A stretch of 64,000 nucleotides of DNA from Bacteroidetes bacterium SB0662_bin_6 (lineage in GTDB: Bacteria; Bacteroidota; Rhodothermia; Rhodothermales; VXPQ01): the NCBI GenBank assembly GCA_009839485.1, contig VXPQ01000014.1:44727-108726 (forward strand). The letters are read 5' to 3'. Shown here piece by piece: positions 1 through 8,586 of this stretch; the first letter of the stretch is position 1; each line of letters opens with the position of its first letter. The translations under genes and the position numbers were made by a program. The notes beneath the pieces were generated by a model. It did not search any database. It was not told the DNA's origin and saw only the letters and a program-made list of their open reading frames with translations.

Positions 1-586
1 AGCCCGGCAGATTCCGGTTCTCCGAACCGAGTCCGTAGATGGCCCAGGATCCCATACTCGGCCGCCCCGGGCGGGCATGTCCCGTGTGCAACAGGAGTTG
101 CGCCGGGGCATGGTTGAATTCGTCCGTGTGCATCGCCTTGAGGAACGTGACCTCGTCGGCCACCTTTGCGAAGTGCGGGAGCATGTCCGAGACCCATGCG
201 CCGCTCTCTCCGCGCTGCGCAAACGCAGCCTGTGGCCCCAGCATCTTCGGAGTCCCCTTGATGAAGGGGAAGAACCTGCCTTCCAGCAGGGATTCCGGGC
301 ACAACTGCCCATCCAGACGGTGAAGTTCGGGCTTGTAGTCGAACAATTCGAGCTGGGACGGCGCCCCGGCCATATGCAGGAAAATGACCCGCTTTGCGCG
401 CGGGGCGAAGTGGAGCCCCCGGACACTGTTCGCAGCACCCTGGATCGCGGAATCGGCGGCGGCGCATCCGGCGAGGGTCGGCAGGGCCAGACCGCCAAAG
501 CCTGCGGCGGCGGTTTTCAGAAAGTGACGCCGGGTGATCCGGTGGAGCGCGTCAAGACGCCGCTCCCTGTACGCTGCATCAGTCAT
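1..586 (-). CDS. DUF1501 family exported protein (partial, C-terminal part outside window)
   Basis: I translated this from the ATG at 586 leftwards; the gene runs off the left edge after about 195 residues. An N-terminal twin-arginine-like motif RRHFLKTAA (about residues 19-27) is followed by a hydrophobic stretch ending LAGC, so export by Tat, possibly as a lipoprotein, is likely. The typical DUF1501 opening follows: KRVIFLHMAGAPSQLELFDY, then FNHAPAQLLLHTG. DUF1501 is a sulfatase/alkaline-phosphatase-like fold whose exact role is unsettled. It starts 18 bp after the stop of the DUF1549/DUF1553 gene, the usual pairing in Planctomycetes and marine Bacteroidota, so the two are probably one operon. 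Family assignment is firm; function is inferred only. Confidence 0.9.
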   Translation of the reverse strand, partial: MTDAAYRERRLDALHRITRRHFLKTAAAGFGGLALPTLAGCAAADSAIQGAANSVRGLHFAPRAKRVIFLHMAGAPSQLELFDYKPELHRLDGQLCPESLLEGRFFPFIKGTPKMLGPQAAFAQRGESGAWVSDMLPHFAKVADEVTFLKAMHTDEFNHAPAQLLLHTGHARPGRPSMGSWAIYGLGSENRNLPG

Positions 587-604
587 GATCAGAATATCCC
601 ATAG

Positions 605-3217
605 TTATTCTTTGGTCAGGAAGGCGTCGAGATTGAGGATAGCGTTCGCCGCGACGGCAAGGGCGCCTTCTTCCGGCGAAGCGGATCCTGTCATTGCCGG
701 GGAGGCCGGACCGGGCACGGCATACGCCGGTTCGGAGCCGTAATCCGTTTGCACTGTCTCTTCGTATCCGGCGAAGGCGTTCTCTTTTATATGAACGAGC
801 GCGGCGGCGGCTTCCGGACGTTGCCGGTAGTCGGCCAGCGCCGTTTCGTACAGGGTTACCAGATGTTCCAGTGCTTCCTCAGGCGGGTCCCGTTGCAGTG
901 CAAGGCGATATCCCTGCCGCAGCCAGTCTTGGGGCGTGTCGTATCCTTCTTCCTGCATGCGGCGGGCGAGCGCCACGGCCGCTTCGACATACACGGGGTC
1001 GTTCAGCGTCACGAGCGATTGCAGCGGCGAATTGGTGCGGATACGCCGGGAAGTGCACAACTCCCGGCTCATAGCGTCGAAAGCGAGCAGCGACGGGTAC
1101 GGGACGGTTCGGCGCCAGTAGGTATACAGCGCGCGGCGGTAGCGGTCTTCTCCTTCGCTCGTTACCCACGTGAGGTCACTGTACGGATTGGTCCAGAGCC
1201 CCGGCGGTTGCGGGGGAAACACGCTGGGTCCCAGCATCTTGTCGCTGAGCAGTCCGCTGACGGCGAGGGACTGGTCTCTGATCTGCTCGGCGGATAGCCG
1301 GAAACGCGGTCCTCTGGCGAGTAACCTGTTGTCCGGATCGATGTCGAGCAATTCAGGCGAGACATGCGACGACTGGCGATAGGTGGCGCTGGTTACGATT
1401 TCCTTGAGCAGCCGCTTTACACTCCATTCGAAGTCCTGCGAAAATTGCAGGGCAAGGGCGTCCAGCAGTTCCGGGTGGGTAGGCGGTTCGCCCTGCGTCC
1501 CGAAATCCTCAACCGTTTCGACGATGCCGGCCCCGAACAACTGCTCCCAGAAACGGTTCGTCGCGACCCTGGCCGTGAGCGGGTTGGCGGGGTCGAAGAG
1601 CCACTGCGCGAGCCCCAGGCGGTTTCTTGGAGCATCCTCCGAAAAGGCCGGCAGCGCATCGGGCACATCGGGCTCGACGGGTTCGCCGTGTACGAGCCAA
1701 TTGCCCCGGTCGAATATATGCGTGGTGCGCGCCGAGGCCGCCGGGAGTTCCCGGATGACAGGCGTGGTAAGCGGTTCCAGTTCGGCAATGGCTTCTTGCA
1801 GGCGGGAGCGCTCTGCACGCATCGCCTCGAAGGCCGGTTCCATGTCGATGAACAGGCTGCGCAGAACGAAGATATCGTTCGGGCTGCGCCGGTCGGCTTC
1901 TTTCTGCGCGATCCGGATAACCGGCGGGAACAGGGCGCGTTCCTCGAAAAAAGGAGGACGGTCCGTATCGCGGGCGTATTCCTCAAAGCGTTGGGTCCAT
2001 GCCGCGAAATCGTCGGGGTTGACGGCGGCATGCATCTCCTCTTCCAGCTTCTCCAGGTCGGCAATCAGCCGGTGGCCCTCTTCCGGTCGTTCGTCGAATT
2101 CGTAAAGCTTCGGCTCGTTATTGTCCCGATCCGTATCGGCCGTGTTGTTGAAGAAGGCCAGGAGTTGGTAAAATTCTTTGCCCCGGAACGGGTCGTACGG
2201 ATGCCCGTGGCACTGCACGCAGCCAATTGTAGTGCCCTGCCACACCTCGAAGGTGGTGTTCAGGCGGTCCATGACAGCGGCGACACGAAACTCCTCGTCG
2301 TCCGTGCCGCCTTCCGTATTGGTCATCGTGTTCCGGTGGAACGCCGTGGCGATGAGTTGCTTCGTGTCGGGATCGGGCAACAGATCACCGGCCAGTTGCT
2401 CCGTCGAGAACCGGTCGAACGGCATGTCCTCGTTGAATGCCTCGATCACCCAGTTGCGGTATTTCCAGATCGTGCGGGGGGTGTCTTTTTCGTATCCGTT
2501 CGAGTCGGCGTAGCGGGCCAGATCCAGCCAGTACCCCGCCCATCGTTCTCCGAACCGTGGAGAGGCGAGCAGCTTGTCCACGGCTTCTTCATACCGCATA
2601 TCGGACGGGTCTTCGCAGAAGAGATCCGTGTCCTCCGGAGAGGGCGGCAGCCCTGTCAGGTCAAGGCTCACGCGGCGCAGCAACACGCTGCAATCCGCTT
2701 CCGGCGACGGGCGCAGGTTTTCCCGGTCCAGTCGGGCCAGCATGAAGCGGTCGATGTCATTGTTCGGCCATGCAGGATCGGATACTTCCGGGAGATTCGG
2801 CGTTCCCGGCGCCACGTAGGCCCAATGGGGTTCCCAGGCGGCGCCCTTGTCGATCCAGCGTTTCAGCAGGTTGATTTCCTGATCGCTGAGCGCCGGGCCC
2901 TCGGCAGGCATACGCTCGTCAGGATCGGTATGCGTGACCCGTCGAATGAGCTCGCTTTTTCCCGCCTGGCCCGGTACGATCGCGTACTTCCCCGATTCCG
3001 CAGGCTGGAGCGCATCATCGCGAAACAGAAGGCTTAACTCCGCCTGCTGTTTTACGCCGCCGTGGCATGTTACGCAGTTTTCGTTGAGAATCGGACGGAT
3101 ATCCTCGTTGAAATCCACCTCGCTTCCACCGGCCCTGGACGCCCACAGGGCGATGGCGCCCACCGCCAGCACGGCGGCGACCGTAAGGTTTCGGCGGCGA
3201 AGTAGAGAGGAGAACAT
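605..3217 (-). CDS. PSCyt1/DUF1549/DUF1553 cytochrome-type protein
   Basis: About 870 residues. An uncleaved or cleaved N-terminal hydrophobic segment (about residues 11-27) precedes a planctomycete-type cytochrome c domain with a heme motif CVTCH at residues 48-52. DUF1549 follows (about 150-360) and contains a second CxxCH, CVQCH, near residue 333. DUF1553 fills the C-terminal half (about 540-800, with the NRFWEQLFGAGIVETVEDFG region). These proteins are predicted periplasmic or membrane-anchored c-type cytochromes and are nearly always next to a DUF1501 gene, as here. I chose the ATG at 3217. An upstream TTG at 3268 would add 17 residues before the signal segment and looks less likely. Physiological role and redox partner are unknown. 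Confidence 0.9.
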   Translation of the reverse strand: MFSSLLRRRNLTVAAVLAVGAIALWASRAGGSEVDFNEDIRPILNENCVTCHGGVKQQAELSLLFRDDALQPAESGKYAIVPGQAGKSELIRRVTHTDPDERMPAEGPALSDQEINLLKRWIDKGAAWEPHWAYVAPGTPNLPEVSDPAWPNNDIDRFMLARLDRENLRPSPEADCSVLLRRVSLDLTGLPPSPEDTDLFCEDPSDMRYEEAVDKLLASPRFGERWAGYWLDLARYADSNGYEKDTPRTIWKYRNWVIEAFNEDMPFDRFSTEQLAGDLLPDPDTKQLIATAFHRNTMTNTEGGTDDEEFRVAAVMDRLNTTFEVWQGTTIGCVQCHGHPYDPFRGKEFYQLLAFFNNTADTDRDNNEPKLYEFDERPEEGHRLIADLEKLEEEMHAAVNPDDFAAWTQRFEEYARDTDRPPFFEERALFPPVIRIAQKEADRRSPNDIFVLRSLFIDMEPAFEAMRAERSRLQEAIAELEPLTTPVIRELPAASARTTHIFDRGNWLVHGEPVEPDVPDALPAFSEDAPRNRLGLAQWLFDPANPLTARVATNRFWEQLFGAGIVETVEDFGTQGEPPTHPELLDALALQFSQDFEWSVKRLLKEIVTSATYRQSSHVSPELLDIDPDNRLLARGPRFRLSAEQIRDQSLAVSGLLSDKMLGPSVFPPQPPGLWTNPYSDLTWVTSEGEDRYRRALYTYWRRTVPYPSLLAFDAMSRELCTSRRIRTNSPLQSLVTLNDPVYVEAAVALARRMQEEGYDTPQDWLRQGYRLALQRDPPEEALEHLVTLYETALADYRQRPEAAAALVHIKENAFAGYEETVQTDYGSEPAYAVPGPASPAMTGSASPEEGALAVAANAILNLDAFLTKE

Positions 3218-3315
3218 CGATGAAGGATTTCGATGTGGGATATTATTCCAGGCGTTTCCGTCGTACAATCACCCGATAAAAGGTACGCAATTCGTTAAAA
3301 ATACGTAATTCGCTT

Positions 3316-3404
3316 TCACTCGTTTTCGTCCTTGAAGACCAGAGCGTACGCCAGCAACGGATGCTTTCCTGTGCAGCAGGCATTGCGGTACCCTGCCTCA
3401 CCCG
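3316..3404 (-). pseudogene. Decayed copy of the purF 3' end
   Basis: Positions 3317-3403 align without gaps to 8591-8677, the last codons of the intact purF, with 69 of 87 bases identical by my count. The reading frame is kept: it ends GEAGYRNACCTG...KDENE and a TGA at 3316-3318, against SEAGYCNACFTG...KEENEW in purF. About 16 of 27 residues agree, and one of the conserved C-terminal cysteines is replaced by Arg. Nothing upstream of this block resembles purF, so it is a stump and not a gene. Together with the real purF end it forms a same-orientation repeat bounding five genes (3525-8467). The rest of 3218-3524 holds no gene that I can support. Confidence 0.8.
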
Positions 3405-3524
3405 GAGCACTGTGTCCTCGTGCCGCGCTCGAAGCATGGGAGCACGCCGACAGAGCATTCCGGCGCGTGATGCACGGGACAAACTGGCGGAACCAGACGG
3501 CTGATACCGGCCCGCTGCGGGCTG

Positions 3525-3977
3525 TTACCCCCGGTACCGTTCCTCTGCCGTCCGCTTCAGCGCCCGGCCGACATCTTCGAATCCTCGGCGCATGGCCCGG
3601 CCGAACAGCAGGATGGCCAGTGGCGCCAACGGGCCCTCGAGCGTATCCGTGTTGAAGTACGAGCAACGGGTCTCGCTCCGTTTTTCGAGTCGCTGTTCCC
3701 GCAGTGCTTTCAGCAGCAACTCGTTTCCGATCTTCGTGCTCCATGACAGGAGGGTCGGCGGCTCGACTTCCTCGAACCGTTCTGTCTGCTTCCGGTCATA
3801 GCGGCCCAGTTTGACGTCGAAGTCGACAAAAGAGCCCACGCGCACGTCGGTCTGTGTGTACGTCCGGGCAAAAGGGTTCCATTCGCAGTAGCGGTCTACA
3901 TCTGCCAGGATATCCCAGACCGTGTCGATCGGGGCATGGATTTCTACCGGTTCCGAAGTGATGGCGTACTTGAACAT
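3525..3977 (-). CDS. SRPBCC (START/Bet v1-like) family protein
   Basis: A 150-residue protein beginning MFKYAITSEPVEIHAPIDTV, with the pattern of a polyketide-cyclase/START-like fold (IHAPIDTVWDILADVDRY... WNPF... LLSWSTKIG). Such proteins bind hydrophobic ligands in a deep pocket, and some act as cyclases or dehydratases. A longer reading frame extends upstream, but the ATG at 3977 is preceded by AGGAG at good spacing and lies 1 bp after the stop of the upstream dehydrogenase, so coupled translation is likely. It is the last gene of the five-gene cluster. Ligand is unknown; a lipid or aromatic substrate shared with the neighbouring dehydrogenases is an inference. Confidence 0.85.
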   Translation of the reverse strand: MFKYAITSEPVEIHAPIDTVWDILADVDRYCEWNPFARTYTQTDVRVGSFVDFDVKLGRYDRKQTERFEEVEPPTLLSWSTKIGNELLLKALREQRLEKRSETRCSYFNTDTLEGPLAPLAILLFGRAMRRGFEDVGRALKRTAEERYRG

Positions 3978-3978
3978 G

Positions 3979-4986
3979 CTATGTCTCCTGTTCCTGATCA
4001 AGTGATCTGAACCAGCGTTCCGATTCTTCCCACAGGCGCTGGGCCGCTGCTGCATCCCGGGCGTCGGGGGCGGGCTCGACCGGATGGAAGCGCTCATAAT
4101 AATAACTGTCTTCCGGCACAGGACCTGTTGCACAGTGAATGACGGCCTGGGCGGCCTGGGCCGGTGTCAGGAGGACCAGCGAGCCCAGCGGCATTACGAG
4201 GGGCTTCATCGTTCGCAGCCAGGGAGTTTTGTTCAGCCAGCCGAGGGTCATGTTCGTGCAGACAGAGCCCGGATGCAGTGCAACCGATCGCAGGTTGTAG
4301 TCCGCCCTGTAGCGGCGTTGCAACTCGAAACTGTGCTGGATCAGCGCCAGCTTGGACTGGCCATAGGCGGTCCAGGAATCAAGCCTGCCCGTGTTCCGGA
4401 AGGGGCGATCGTTTTTTCCCTTGTCGTGATGGTGAGAAGAGACGTTGATCACCCGTGCGTCGCCGGTACGCCGGCCGGACTCGAGGAGCATTGGCAGCAG
4501 CAGGCGCGTGAGATGGAACGCACCGAGGTAATTCGTCCGCCAGTGCATCTCGAACCCGTCGGCGGAGAACTTGGGCTTACGCCAGCGGAAGATCACATTC
4601 AGGAGGATGCCGGCGTTGTTGACCAGCACATCCAGTCGTCCGCCGGAGTATTCCCGGTACCAGGCGGCGAAGTCCGCGACGCTGGCCGAGTCGGAGAGAT
4701 CCAGCGGGCCCGCCTCGATGTCGCTCGGGCACTGACTGCCGTCATGCATATCTCTCCGGAGGGCTTCTCTGAGAGAAACGATATTTTTCAGGCCGGTAGC
4801 GACGACGCGGGCGCCCCAACCGGCCAATGTTTTGGCAACTTCGTAGCCGATCGATCCGGGCGTTGCACCAGTGACAATGACATATTTGCCGGACATGTCG
4901 ACGTGTTCGGCTATCGGCTTACGCGTGAAGAGTTCCGCTGTGTGGTGGAGTGTCTTCGAGAGCGAGGATGTCGGTCGGTGCTTCAT
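3979..4986 (-). CDS. Short-chain dehydrogenase/reductase (SDR), retinol-dehydrogenase-like
   Basis: 335 residues with the classical SDR layout. The cofactor-binding glycine motif is TGATPGSIG at residues 39-47, one residue longer than the usual TGxxxGxG. NNAG lies near 122, a VSS catalytic-serine region near 180, and the YGQSK catalytic Tyr/Lys near 206-210. It should oxidise or reduce an alcohol/ketone with NAD(P). An N-terminal extension of about 30 residues before the Rossmann strand is typical of retinol-dehydrogenase/WWOX-like members acting on hydrophobic substrates. Its ATG overlaps the TGA of the upstream SDR in an ATGA (4983-4986), so the two are translationally coupled and may work on the same substrate. 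Confidence 0.92.
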   Translation of the reverse strand: MKHRPTSSLSKTLHHTAELFTRKPIAEHVDMSGKYVIVTGATPGSIGYEVAKTLAGWGARVVATGLKNIVSLREALRRDMHDGSQCPSDIEAGPLDLSDSASVADFAAWYREYSGGRLDVLVNNAGILLNVIFRWRKPKFSADGFEMHWRTNYLGAFHLTRLLLPMLLESGRRTGDARVINVSSHHHDKGKNDRPFRNTGRLDSWTAYGQSKLALIQHSFELQRRYRADYNLRSVALHPGSVCTNMTLGWLNKTPWLRTMKPLVMPLGSLVLLTPAQAAQAVIHCATGPVPEDSYYYERFHPVEPAPDARDAAAAQRLWEESERWFRSLDQEQET

Positions 4987-5993
4987 GGTGTAGCGGGTCC
5001 TCTCTCGTGTATAGTCGCCGGGGGCGGTGCGAACCTGTGGAGCAGCACTTCACTGGCCTCCCACAATCTGGCGCCGTTGGACCGGTTCATGGCGAGTTCG
5101 GACGGTTGCTTCTCGCGCAGCATATGCAGGTAGATGCCGCTGCGCTGACCGGCGTCGTCGGCGCAACAGAGGTAGTTCACGGGCGCCGCGGCGCTGGCCG
5201 GCGTGAGGAAGAAGAACTTCATCACCGGATAGATGAGCGGCTTGAGGAGTATCGGGGCGTTCCGGGCAATGGCGGAGTGTACGGGGCCGGGGCAGAGCGA
5301 GTGAACCGCCACGTGCCCGCCGCCGTCCTGGTTGAGGCGGCGGGAGAGCTCGATTGCAAACGTGGACAGGACAAGTTTGCTTGCGCCGTAGTGCTTGAGT
5401 CCGTCGCGCAGGCCGTAGTTTTCGAACGCGCCGAAATGCTCGAAGTCGATCGGTTCGGCGGAGCGGTGGGCCTCGGACGAAACGAGCACGATGCGGGGCG
5501 CCGCCTCGATCCTCGTCGCCGGGCGGAGCGTTCCGTCTTTCAACCAGCGATCGACCAGCACGCGGTTGGCGAGGAAGTGGACGGCGAACATCGCCTCGAA
5601 ACCCTGGGCTGTCCGGAGGGCGCGGCGCGGCATCAGGCCCGCGTTGAGGACCGCGATATCAATCCTCGTTCCTCGCTCGCGCAACTCATCGCAGAGCCGG
5701 TGCACCGAATGCAGGTCGGAGAGATCGACCCGCAACATCTCGACGCGGTCGGAGCCGGAGGCGGCTTTGACGTCTTCGCCCGCATCAGGGTGTCCGCTCC
5801 GGCAGGCCATCAGGACGTGGCCGCCGCGTGCGGCCAGATCGATGGCCACGGCTTTGCCGAGCCCACTGTTAGCCCCTGTCACCAGACACGTCTTGCCATC
5901 GATCCGAACGGAAGCCGGCAGGGGCTCGAGGTTCGGACGGATGGCGATGCGGTCTTTTACCGCCCTGCGGAGGGCCTCGAAGATTTTGTTCAT
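4983..5993 (-). CDS. Short-chain dehydrogenase/reductase (SDR), second copy
   Basis: 336 residues. TGANSGLG at 39-46 is the NAD(P) loop, LNAG follows near 120, LVSSEAHRS carries the catalytic serine, and YGASK near 200-204 carries Tyr and Lys. The ending includes a hydrophobic patch (LIYPVMKFFFLTPASAAAPV) seen in retinol dehydrogenase/WWOX-type SDRs and suggesting membrane association. It resembles its downstream neighbour in length and layout but not closely in sequence, so this is an old paralogue pair rather than a recent duplication. It lies 16 bp downstream of the sulfotransferase and overlaps the next SDR by 4 bp. Substrate unknown. Confidence 0.92.
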   Translation of the reverse strand: MNKIFEALRRAVKDRIAIRPNLEPLPASVRIDGKTCLVTGANSGLGKAVAIDLAARGGHVLMACRSGHPDAGEDVKAASGSDRVEMLRVDLSDLHSVHRLCDELRERGTRIDIAVLNAGLMPRRALRTAQGFEAMFAVHFLANRVLVDRWLKDGTLRPATRIEAAPRIVLVSSEAHRSAEPIDFEHFGAFENYGLRDGLKHYGASKLVLSTFAIELSRRLNQDGGGHVAVHSLCPGPVHSAIARNAPILLKPLIYPVMKFFFLTPASAAAPVNYLCCADDAGQRSGIYLHMLREKQPSELAMNRSNGARLWEASEVLLHRFAPPPATIHERGPATP

Positions 5994-6009
5994 GGGCTTT
6001 ATTCCTCGC

Positions 6010-7290
6010 CTACTCGTACGGAATGCCGTGCCTGCGCCGGTACGGCGCCATGCGATGCTCGATCGCCTCCCTTGTCAGGCCGAAACGGCCTGCATCGTAG
6101 ATGTGGCGTCCGTAGCGGTGCTGGACGTTGCGGCTCGCAGTTTGTTCGGTCGCGCGCAGTGCGTCTGCCCCGAAGGGGATACCGGCCCGTTCGTAGATAT
6201 TTCTAAGTTGCGCCATCGGATCGCTGACGAGATCGTAGTAGGAAATGTCGATGAAGCGGTGCGGATCCGCCGCTTCGCGCGCGCTGGCAGTGCGCGCGAG
6301 CAGGCGGCACGTCTTCGCAAGCCAGTGTGCGCCGATCTCCCGAGGATCGACGCGGTCGCTGAACATCCCCCTGCCGTGGGCGACCATGCTCCAGAACGAG
6401 GGGATGGATTTGAGCGGGTCCCGGTGCGTCTGCACGATCGTGGCGGCCGGAAATACCTTGAGGACGATGTCGAGGTACTCCATGTGATGGGGCGTCTTGA
6501 GCACCCAGTGACGACACGGACGTTGCCAGTGCAGGATCCGGAGGAGGGTTCGGAATTCCTCGTATGTTTTTGTGTGGTCCTGGTCCTCGAGCCAGTGCGC
6601 GTAGGTGGGCACATGCATGGTCGCTTCCGCCGACTGGCTCATGAAGGACACGTCGAGCAGCAGTACATCCTCCTCGGGGGCATCGTGTTCAGCAGGATGT
6701 ACGGCGAAGAAGGCGGGGGCCAGGTAGGCGATGGTGCGTTCGGCGATACGCGCCTGTCTGATCCGGACGTGCGGGTCGCCCGGCTTCTCGCCTGGGAGGG
6801 GCAGCGGATTCAGTCCTTCCCAGGCTGTAACTGCACGTATATCCGGGTGGGAGGCGATCAGTCGATGCAGCGTGGTTGTGCCGGTTCTTTGGAGGCCGGC
6901 GATTACGAGGATGCTGCCGAGGTCGATTTCCCGTATCTCCGGGCGCCTGCGGATCAGTTCCTCGACCCGCAGGCGTGTTGCCAGCGCCCCTTCGATCCGC
7001 TTCTTCTGGATCCACCGGCCCAGAGGCGTGAGATCGGCCTCCTCGTTGATCGAGCGGACGAGTACGGACAACGCTTCCATGAACCACTCGTCACCGAAGT
7101 TCGACAGGCCGGTCTTTCTGCGCGCCGCGGCGATCATCTTGTCGATGTCGAGCCCGCCGGAATCTCCCAGACGATCTGATACGCGCCCGGCGGCATTCAG
7201 CAGCGCGACGGGAAGAGGCCGGTACGGCCGCTCGTAGTCCGTCGGTGTCTCGGTAATCCGCTTCGCCATCTCCTCAACGGCAGAGCGCAC
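6010..7290 (-). CDS. PAPS-dependent sulfotransferase family protein
   Basis: About 426 residues. The PAPS 5'-phosphosulfate loop GLQRTGTTTLHRL lies near residues 130-142, and the second cofactor region, VQTHRDPLKSIPSFW, near 285-299. Both match the Sulfotransfer_3-type family, which moves sulfate from PAPS to hydroxyl groups of small molecules or glycans. The GTG at 7290 overlaps the upstream DUF1214 gene by 17 bp. An ATG at 7269, 4 bp after that stop, would shorten the protein by 7 residues and is equally possible, though the purine-rich GAGGAG directly abuts it. With two SDRs next door, a hydrophobic alcohol made or consumed by them is a reasonable but unproven acceptor. Confidence 0.88.
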   Translation of the reverse strand: MRSAVEEMAKRITETPTDYERPYRPLPVALLNAAGRVSDRLGDSGGLDIDKMIAAARRKTGLSNFGDEWFMEALSVLVRSINEEADLTPLGRWIQKKRIEGALATRLRVEELIRRRPEIREIDLGSILVIAGLQRTGTTTLHRLIASHPDIRAVTAWEGLNPLPLPGEKPGDPHVRIRQARIAERTIAYLAPAFFAVHPAEHDAPEEDVLLLDVSFMSQSAEATMHVPTYAHWLEDQDHTKTYEEFRTLLRILHWQRPCRHWVLKTPHHMEYLDIVLKVFPAATIVQTHRDPLKSIPSFWSMVAHGRGMFSDRVDPREIGAHWLAKTCRLLARTASAREAADPHRFIDISYYDLVSDPMAQLRNIYERAGIPFGADALRATEQTASRNVQHRYGRHIYDAGRFGLTREAIEHRMAPYRRRHGIPYE

Positions 7291-8467
7291 GGAGTTCGCG
7301 CAGTTTGACGCACCGAGTCACAGGGGTCGGGTGCTCCTCGGCCCGGATCCAACGGAAGCACATGGTCCCGGAGGTGTGCCCGGCGGTGTCGAGCCAGTTG
7401 GGGAGTCCGGGGTCTTCGTGCGCGACGATGAGGCGGACGGAACCGTCGCGCTCGTACTCCGCGATATGCTTGTTGGTATGGATGGTGTGGTAGCGGTAGT
7501 CGAGCGATTCCATCCAGTAGTTGTTGAGTTGAAAGTTCCAGAATTCACATGCCGGCGGCGTGGCCTCGATGACCAGCGCCTCGTCCTCTTCCAGTTGCCA
7601 GTGGCTGTGGTAGTAGGCGATGTTGGGGTCGCCCCCGGCCTGGTTCGATGTCTCCTGGTCGAACCGGGGCAGCGTATTGGTGTGTTTCTGGAAGTCGCGC
7701 GCCCACTTTGCGAACAGGAGAGAGGCGCCTGCAACGAGGGTGCTCGCCGACCGCAGTCCTTCGTCGAGTTTTTTTGCGGTCAGCGGCGCCGGGCGTTTCT
7801 CGTCCGGGGAGCAGTTGATGCGCTCGATGTGCAACTCGGCCGGGATTTCCGCACGCCGGTCGAAAAACGTCTGGCGGACGATAAGGACCCCGCTCTCGGG
7901 GGTCATCGGGAGCCAGTTTCCTTCCTGCCGTTCGCAACTGAGCACCAGTTCGAAGCGGCCGTCGTCGTCGATCTCAAGTTCCGCAGCTTCGACGTAGCCG
8001 GTCGGAGGCATGCCGCCTCCCTGCCCGTAATGCCCGGCCTGGGTGCCGAATCCGAGGTAGGCGACGGTGTTGCGCCGTCCGGTGATCCGGTACTCGAAAG
8101 CGCCCGAGATGGCGGCGGTCAGGTAGTGGTTGTCCGGGTTGTCGGCCCCGAGTTTGACCGTTTCGTGGGCGATGCGGTGGAGGACCGGCGCCCTCGGATC
8201 GGCGTGCTCGAGAAAGGCCATGAGGCCTGCGCGTGTCAGGCGGCTGAGGTAACGATAGCCCTCGGCCTGATTGAAGGCATCGCGCGGCGCTCCCGGAAAG
8301 TTCAGCGATGCGCCTGCTGCCTTCAGTGTGTCGCAGAACTCGTCCCAGGCCTGGCCACTGACGACTCGCTGTGCAGCGGCATCGTCCCCGGATTGCCCAC
8401 GGAGTTTGCGCATCGCCAGAGAGACCCGGCGAAAGAGCGCAAGCAGACCGATCACGAACCTTCTCAT
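7274..8467 (-). CDS. DUF1214 domain-containing protein
   Basis: 397 residues. The C-terminal part (about 290-395: PACEFWNFQLNNYWMESLDY, then a WLDTAGH-type ending) is the DUF1214 signature. The N-terminal part is family-specific and begins with a short hydrophobic/basic segment. DUF1214 proteins are widespread near lipid, aromatic and xenobiotic metabolism genes, but no reaction is established for them. This is the first gene of the five-gene cluster. Its ribosome binding site GGAGAG (8474-8479) sits inside a large inverted repeat in the leader, described separately. Family call is firm; function is not known. Confidence 0.85.
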   Translation of the reverse strand: MRRFVIGLLALFRRVSLAMRKLRGQSGDDAAAQRVVSGQAWDEFCDTLKAAGASLNFPGAPRDAFNQAEGYRYLSRLTRAGLMAFLEHADPRAPVLHRIAHETVKLGADNPDNHYLTAAISGAFEYRITGRRNTVAYLGFGTQAGHYGQGGGMPPTGYVEAAELEIDDDGRFELVLSCERQEGNWLPMTPESGVLIVRQTFFDRRAEIPAELHIERINCSPDEKRPAPLTAKKLDEGLRSASTLVAGASLLFAKWARDFQKHTNTLPRFDQETSNQAGGDPNIAYYHSHWQLEEDEALVIEATPPACEFWNFQLNNYWMESLDYRYHTIHTNKHIAEYERDGSVRLIVAHEDPGLPNWLDTAGHTSGTMCFRWIRAEEHPTPVTRCVKLRELRALCR

Positions 8468-8586
8468 CGTTTTCTCTCCAGGATCAGTCGATGGGGCGGC
8501 GGGTGTGCCGTATGGGACCGGCTGCCGGAAGACCTCTCACGGTTCGACCGCGCCCGGCACACCCCTGGAGAGGTGGTCGCGAAGCG
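8468..8586 (-). promoter_or_regulatory. Strongly folded leader of the DUF1214 cluster
   Basis: Between the purF stop and the DUF1214 start. GGGTGTGCCG at 8501-8510 is the exact complement of CGGCACACCC at 8555-8564. Outside it, CTCTCCAGG at 8474-8482 is the exact complement of CCTGGAGAG at 8564-8572. Inside lie two 4-bp GC hairpins (8518-8528 and 8540-8550). On the minus-strand RNA this gives a long closing helix with two inner stem-loops. The 3' strand of the outer helix contains the GGAGAG ribosome binding site, so folding would hide it. No T-run follows, so it is not an intrinsic terminator. A regulatory leader is inferred. Confidence 0.55.

Noticed and set aside
1364..3037. 557-codon open frame on the plus strand
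   Set aside because: It lies opposite the DUF1549/DUF1553 gene, whose heme motifs and domains are clear. The plus-strand product has no recognisable domain and reflects the GC-rich third-position pattern of the real gene.
3316..3744. 142-codon minus frame containing the purF-like tail
   Set aside because: Only the last 27 codons resemble PurF. The rest is out of frame with the SRPBCC gene it overlaps, so it is not a gene; only the stump is reported.
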